This document shows positions 6,734-9,234 of a DNA stretch of 9,234 bases, piece by piece. Source of the DNA: Nitrososphaerales archaeon (GTDB lineage Archaea; Thermoproteota; Nitrososphaeria; Nitrososphaerales; Nitrososphaeraceae); the NCBI GenBank assembly GCA_029237515.1, contig JARBAV010000100.1, positions 1 through 9,234 of the forward strand, read 5' to 3'. The position numbers and the translations under genes were made by a program. Numbering within the stretch: the first letter of the stretch is position 1; each line of letters starts with the position of its first letter. Under the pieces are notes generated by a model that did no database searches, was not told where the DNA came from, and saw only the letters and a list, made by a program, of their open reading frames with translations.

Positions 6734-6978
6734 CAGACTTGAACTGGAATAGGATTCTCTGGATAAACCTCTTGCAATTTTTTACGTGCTCTCAATCTTG
6801 CCTTATATTTCAGGTTCCTGGGCTTTGTTCTTAACCTATATCCACAACACGGGCACCATAGTCCTTCCCACTTGATGAATATCTCACATATTTGGCAACG
6901 TCTTTGTCCACTTGCATAACGACCAGATCCGACTGGTTTCTGGGCCTTATGCCTACCACATATACCTTTACAAGTCAT
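6733..6978 (-). CDS. small double-CxxC zinc-ribbon protein of thaumarchaeal type
   Basis: 81 residues from ATG at 6978. Cysteines: C3 and C7 (with H10) near the N-terminus, C28 and C31 (CQIC), C42, C44 and C45 (WCPCCGY). C28/C31 with C42/C45 form a plausible zinc ribbon, and C3/C7 may be part of a second site. The second half is very basic (RLRTKPRNLKYKARLRARKK), suggesting nucleic-acid binding. I recognise the general sequence as a small protein common in Thaumarchaeota, often in several copies, with no known function; DNA binding or a transcription role is inference. First gene of a probable two-gene unit with the PAC3/4-like gene. No Shine-Dalgarno is seen; TATA-like stretches lie upstream. 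Confidence 0.88.
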   Translation of the reverse strand: MTCKGICGRHKAQKPVGSGRYASGQRRCQICEIFIKWEGLWCPCCGYRLRTKPRNLKYKARLRARKKLQEVYPENPIPVQV

Positions 6979-7039
6979 TCCAATTCATCTATTCCTAAGT
7001 AAAACCTAACTCTACCTAATACAATAATGTAATACATAG

Positions 7040-7063
7040 TATTTAAATTTATGCAAATATTAT
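7040..7063 (-). promoter_or_regulatory. AT-rich promoter candidate of the zinc-ribbon unit
   Basis: On the minus strand CTATATAATA (about 7063-7054) and TTTAAATA (about 7048-7041) are TATA-like. Either would give a leader of roughly 40-60 nt before the ATG at 6978, longer than for other genes in the window. The rest of the gap 6979-7183 shows nothing else. Confidence 0.25.
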
Positions 7064-7183
7064 ATAGTGAAGTAGTTGTGATACGAAAAATTCTAAAGCT
7101 TATTAACTAGTTCAAACGGCAGCAGGCAAATGAGCTACAAATAGTTTCAGAAAAGTAAGACGTGTGAAGCTTCTCATCGCATG

Positions 7184-7735
7184 TCAATGTAAAAACTGCC
7201 TTCCACATCTGAGGGCAATTGTCTTGGCAGAAAGCTTATCTCGAATTCCTCGTCTATTCACTCCCGTGTTCCTCGGTAAAGAGGTACCATATTCATCTAC
7301 AAGTTCGATATTGACGGTGTTCTTAAATTTCAATTTGATCATGCGAGCAATGTATTGCGACATACCCATATCACCATCCCCAATTCTAACAATCTTATTT
7401 TTAGATTGAATTCCCTCTAAGAATGCTATAACTAATTCTATAGCAGAATTAGGTGATGATACGACTAGACTTTCAATTTCATTTTGTAGATATATTATAG
7501 AAATTCCAATACGATTACCCGGATCAATTCCAATTATCAAATGATCATCTTGATATCCTCTCATAATACTTCGAAATATTCTTGCTTTAGACAGCACTAG
7601 ATTTTCTGGAAGATCTGTATCCAAAAGGATCTGCTTTTTAGTCAAAAATTTAGCTTCCGTTCTTGTAGTTATAACTAACTCTGTATTTGATTCTGCCGCT
7701 TCTTGAGGCGAAAGCGATTCGAAGGCAAGATCCAT
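7184..7735 (-). CDS. RuvC/YqgF-like RNase H-fold protein (uninterrupted part)
   Basis: 183 residues from ATG at 7735 to TGA at 7184. The core is an RNase H fold: strand IIGIDPGNRIGISI with D71 in the IDPG motif; IVRIGDGD at 115-122; NIELVDEYGTS at 142-152 with D147/E148; and IRDKLSAKTIALR at 164-176 with D166. Asp, Glu and a C-terminal Asp in these positions match the acidic triad of RuvC and YqgF/RuvX relatives, where DE..T and D-(x)-LSA are typical. Likely metal-dependent nuclease or Holliday-junction-resolvase-like; the substrate is unknown. The coding frame clearly continues upstream of 7735 without an ATG, GTG or TTG, so this ATG is probably an internal methionine (see 7736-7833). It may be a broken gene, a gene with a sequencing error, or one that uses recoding. 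Confidence 0.82.
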   Translation of the reverse strand: MDLAFESLSPQEAAESNTELVITTRTEAKFLTKKQILLDTDLPENLVLSKARIFRSIMRGYQDDHLIIGIDPGNRIGISIIYLQNEIESLVVSSPNSAIELVIAFLEGIQSKNKIVRIGDGDMGMSQYIARMIKLKFKNTVNIELVDEYGTSLPRNTGVNRRGIRDKLSAKTIALRCGRQFLH

Positions 7736-7833
7736 AAGTTTTAACGCATTAATAATTCTAAAGTAAGAACGACCATAAACCGTAGCGACGGTGACTTTAT
7801 GCTGTAACAGCTCCTTGCTCAGGGGCGTTTCAT
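7736..7833 (-). other. hidden N-terminal part of the RuvC-like gene, one-base frameshift
   Basis: Upstream of 7735 the same frame reads LSKELLQHKVT then VATVYGRSYFRIINALKLM without a stop, and looks like genuine protein. No canonical start exists in frame back to the TAA at 7910-7912. In the next frame an ATG at 7831-7833 opens ATG AAA CGC CCC TGA. One additional C in the C4 run (7822-7825) would join the two and give an N-terminus MKRPLSKELLQ. A TATA-like TTTAATAA lies about 27 nt before this ATG. Confidence 0.6.
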
Positions 7834-7856
7834 CGAAGAATCTTGGGCAAAATTTA

Positions 7857-7864
7857 TTATTAAA
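7857..7864 (-). promoter_or_regulatory. TATA-like box for the RuvC-like gene
   Basis: Minus strand TTTAATAA is centred about 27 nt before the ATG at 7833, the spacing of a leaderless archaeal promoter. It supports 7833, not 7735, as the natural start. Confidence 0.45.
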
Positions 7865-7985
7865 CTTTTTGGGAGTATGGATAACTGTTTCTGCATTTTC
7901 TACAAAGCATTAAGGCTCTTTACAGTATCAAGCCATGACGTAGTAACAGTAATTTGTCGAAATCTGCTCAAGAGGAAGGTGCGAA

Positions 7986-8327
7986 TTAAGCTTTTCCCCA
8001 CAGGATAATTCTTACGGCCACTTCAACTGCCTTATCATAGGAAGATTCAATATTCTTTTTAATGTTTGAAAGTTCGTTATCCGAATCTTTGAGAATTGTG
8101 GATGACTCTTTTTCAGCTTCCTGCCTAGCCGTATCGATAATTTTTTTTGCTTCTCCGTTTGCCAAGTTTATAATATTCTCTTTGAGGTGTTCAATTTGTT
8201 CGTGGGACGAGTTGACCAAGCGCCTCTTCATTTCATCCGTTTTGCTGCTAATATTGTCAAGATCATCCTCAAGTTCAGATAATGCATTAATTATACCTTC
8301 GACACTAGCTACCTGTTTCAAGCTCAA
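7986..8327 (-). CDS. A-type ATP synthase subunit H-like peripheral stalk coiled coil
   Basis: 113 residues, nearly all charged alpha helix with heptad-like hydrophobic spacing. Segment EAKKIIDTARQEAEKESSTI (59-78) and the end YDKAVEVAVRIILWG match the G/H (AhaH) stalk subunits of A/V-type ATPases, which pair with subunit E to form the stator that holds the catalytic head. Length (100-115) fits. The start is TTG at 8327 or TTG at 8321; no ATG or GTG is available before the in-frame stop at 8364-8366, and a TATA-like box at the leaderless distance supports 8327. No other ATP synthase genes are next to it. An unrelated coiled-coil protein is possible. Confidence 0.72.
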   Translation of the reverse strand: MSLKQVASVEGIINALSELEDDLDNISSKTDEMKRRLVNSSHEQIEHLKENIINLANGEAKKIIDTARQEAEKESSTILKDSDNELSNIKKNIESSYDKAVEVAVRIILWGKA

Positions 8328-8347
8328 ATACTTTAAAAAATTGATCG

Positions 8348-8356
8348 ATATTAAAC
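8348..8356 (-). promoter_or_regulatory. TATA-like box of the ATP synthase H-like gene
   Basis: Minus strand GTTTAATAT is centred about 25 nt before the TTG at 8327, with no Shine-Dalgarno. This fits a leaderless transcript that begins at or near the TTG and helps decide the start. Confidence 0.45.
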
Positions 8357-8710
8357 TTTCCTTTTACAAATATAGCTAGTTAACCGGGCATAAGCTTGTA
8401 ATTTGCGTCGTGATCTCCCAAGCGGATAAAAATAGGACAATATTACTCTTATTTTAGTTAACTATTCACTTTATTTGTATTAAAACTGCAAAAAAAAATT
8501 GATATCACTAGCGATGCTTAAGCTTGAGGGAAGATTGGAAGAAAATTATCTCCACATCTCATTGAAATTATCTCATTAAGTCAATGTTGTCAATAAGCAC
8601 TCATAAATCACATAGGACAATGTCAAGGAATCATGTTTAAGTGAGCAAGATTCCAATAGAACGTACCTACCCTTGAGAAAAGAAATTTAAGATTCAAGTG
8701 TTTCTAACCT
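8357..8710. other. non-coding stretch
   Basis: I see no convincing gene here. A 21-codon open frame starting with ATG at 8514 (MLKLEGRLEENYLHISLKLS) and a short minus-strand frame near 8640-8700 are too short to call. There is an A9 run at 8490-8498 and a word ATAGGACAAT present twice (about 8432 and 8612). No tRNA-like fold was recognised. Confidence 0.4.
8490..8498 (-). terminator. possible T-run terminator
   Basis: Nine consecutive T on the minus strand, about 210 nt downstream of the 59-codon gene at 8711-8890. Archaeal RNA polymerase can stop at oligo-T without a hairpin, so this may end that transcript; the distance makes it uncertain. Confidence 0.25.
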
Positions 8711-8890
8711 TCAACTCATGTTTGATTTTAGGATTCTAAATGATACTCCCTGCTCATAAAGACCTTTAGAAATACTTCTAACAATTCCTTCCTCAACTAG
8801 ACTGAACCGCTGTTTATCGTTAATAATGTCGATTGGTATATCAATCTCAATTTCGATTTCTAATTTTGCTTTTCTTGAAAATGAGGTCAT
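8711..8890 (-). CDS. small acidic/beta-rich protein, unknown
   Basis: 59 residues from ATG at 8890 to TGA at 8711. Sequence features: an alternating hydrophobic/acidic strand KLEIEIEIDIPIDII (9-23), a helix-like LVEEGIVRSISKGLYEQ (31-47) and a final strand VSFRILKS (49-56). This looks like a small folded beta-alpha-beta protein and codon use is like that of neighbouring genes. A TAG directly before the ATG fixes the start, and a TATA-like GATATAA lies 31-37 nt upstream. I do not recognise the family. An overlapping frame starting at ATG 8912 (MALIHKIDDLIFKKS) also looks protein-like, so a longer frameshifted ancestor is possible. Confidence 0.6.
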   Translation of the reverse strand: MTSFSRKAKLEIEIEIDIPIDIINDKQRFSLVEEGIVRSISKGLYEQGVSFRILKSNMS

Positions 8891-8920
8891 CTATTTTGTG
8901 AATTAGAGCCATCTTTTTAG

Positions 8921-8927
8921 TTATATC
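8921..8927 (-). promoter_or_regulatory. TATA-like box of the 59-codon gene
   Basis: Minus strand GATATAA ends 31 nt before the ATG at 8890, giving a predicted leader of only a few bases. Its position is too close to serve the alternative ATG at 8912. Confidence 0.4.
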
Positions 8928-9234
8928 TCTTACTTGAAGAGGTCTAATGTGAACTATTGAGAATATACCTCCTTTTCATGGATGTAAAACTATTTCATTC
9001 ATTTAGATCAAATTTGATAAAAGTCTTGGTCACGATACGTCCTATCGTACTTCTATGAATTGACCCTTTCTAATACAATGGCGCAGTGAAAAAGTATTAT
9101 CTACAGGTAGGGCAAGAATAGACCATAGGCATATGTTACTCTTCGAGATGTGCCCGCAGGTCCAAAATCAAAATCAAATCGTTAGTTCTATTTTCAAATC
9201 CTTATTTGATTTACTGAGAAAGATATACAGAAGA
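8928..9234. other. non-coding end of the window
   Basis: No supportable gene. Small scraps are present: a minus-strand 10-codon frame with a CPTC pair (about 9130-9098), a minus-strand frame IHRSTIGRIVTKTF (about 9060-9017) and a short hairpin at 9032-9048 (ACGATA, 5-nt loop, TATCGT). None is long enough to identify. A gene outside the window may reach in, but I see no open frame crossing the edge. Confidence 0.4.

Noticed and set aside
6577..6834. 85-codon plus-strand frame
   Set aside because: Overlaps both genes of the minus-strand zinc-ribbon unit, which have clear protein features.
7164..7409. 81-codon plus-strand frame
   Set aside because: Antisense to the RuvC-like gene, whose acidic motifs lie in the minus frame.
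7780..7835. Possible box C/D small RNA (GATGA and CTGA words in a more GC-rich patch)
   Set aside because: The boxes are only 7 nt apart with no good second pair; the patch is better explained as the N-terminal codons of the RuvC-like gene.
8062..8379. 105-codon Ser/Phe/Leu-rich plus-strand frame
   Set aside because: Antisense image of the charged coiled-coil gene; such Ser/Leu-rich shadows are typical opposite Glu/Lys-rich genes.
8430..8625. Direct repeat ATAGGACAAT twice
   Set aside because: Ten bases in AT-rich DNA with no further similarity around the copies; chance is adequate.
9017..9060. Minus-strand IHRSTIGRIVTKTF resembling a transposase helix-turn-helix
   Set aside because: Only about 22 open codons, no other transposase parts and no terminal repeats nearby.
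9098..9130. Minus-strand MPMVYSCPTCR, like the start of a zinc-finger protein
   Set aside because: Stops after 11 codons and no second Cys pair follows in any frame; too short to support.

Overview
The window looks like chromosomal DNA of an ammonia-oxidising archaeon of the Nitrososphaeria (Thaumarchaeota), most likely a soil Nitrososphaerales / Nitrosocosmicus-type organism. This is inferred from: an archaeal family B DNA polymerase of the divergent PolB2 type; an archaeal LIG1-type ATP-dependent DNA ligase; a small double-CxxC zinc-ribbon protein of a kind I associate with Thaumarchaeota; an A-type ATP synthase H-like stalk subunit; AT-rich DNA; and apparent leaderless genes, with TATA-like boxes about 25-33 nt upstream of start codons and mostly no Shine-Dalgarno sequence. 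No rRNA, tRNA, CRISPR array or intact insertion sequence was seen.

Layout. 1-443: mostly non-coding, with a possible C-terminal gene fragment on the minus strand. 444-2945 (+): PolB2-type polymerase with an altered exonuclease region and Asn/Ser-rich inserts. 3052-3648 (-): RibD/dihydrofolate-reductase-like gene with a strong bacterial-type Shine-Dalgarno, followed by the decayed start of a second copy of the same gene type (about 2990-3040). 3649-4243: a gene graveyard holding the thumb domain of a second, different family B polymerase (3768-3916, +) and a possible minus-strand remnant (3929-4102). 4244-4465 (+): small, possibly ribbon-helix-helix protein with an imperfect palindrome between its TATA-like box and its start. 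4563-6287 (+): ATP-dependent DNA ligase. 6358-6978 (-): two-gene unit of a zinc-ribbon protein and a protein that resembles proteasome assembly chaperones. 7184-7833 (-): RuvC/YqgF-like RNase H-fold protein whose natural start seems cut off by a one-base frameshift in a C4 run. 7986-8327 (-): ATP synthase H-like coiled coil with a TTG start. 8711-8890 (-): an additional 59-codon gene. The rest up to 9234 is sparse.

Three intact or near-intact genes concern DNA transactions (polymerase, ligase, RNase H-fold resolvase-like protein), together with a polymerase relic, but they lie on different strands with their own promoters and are not one operon. The most interesting points are the fossil second polymerase beside a possibly transferred bacterial-type gene, the hidden N-terminus of the RuvC-like gene, the palindrome in front of the small regulator candidate, and the unlisted 59-aa gene.
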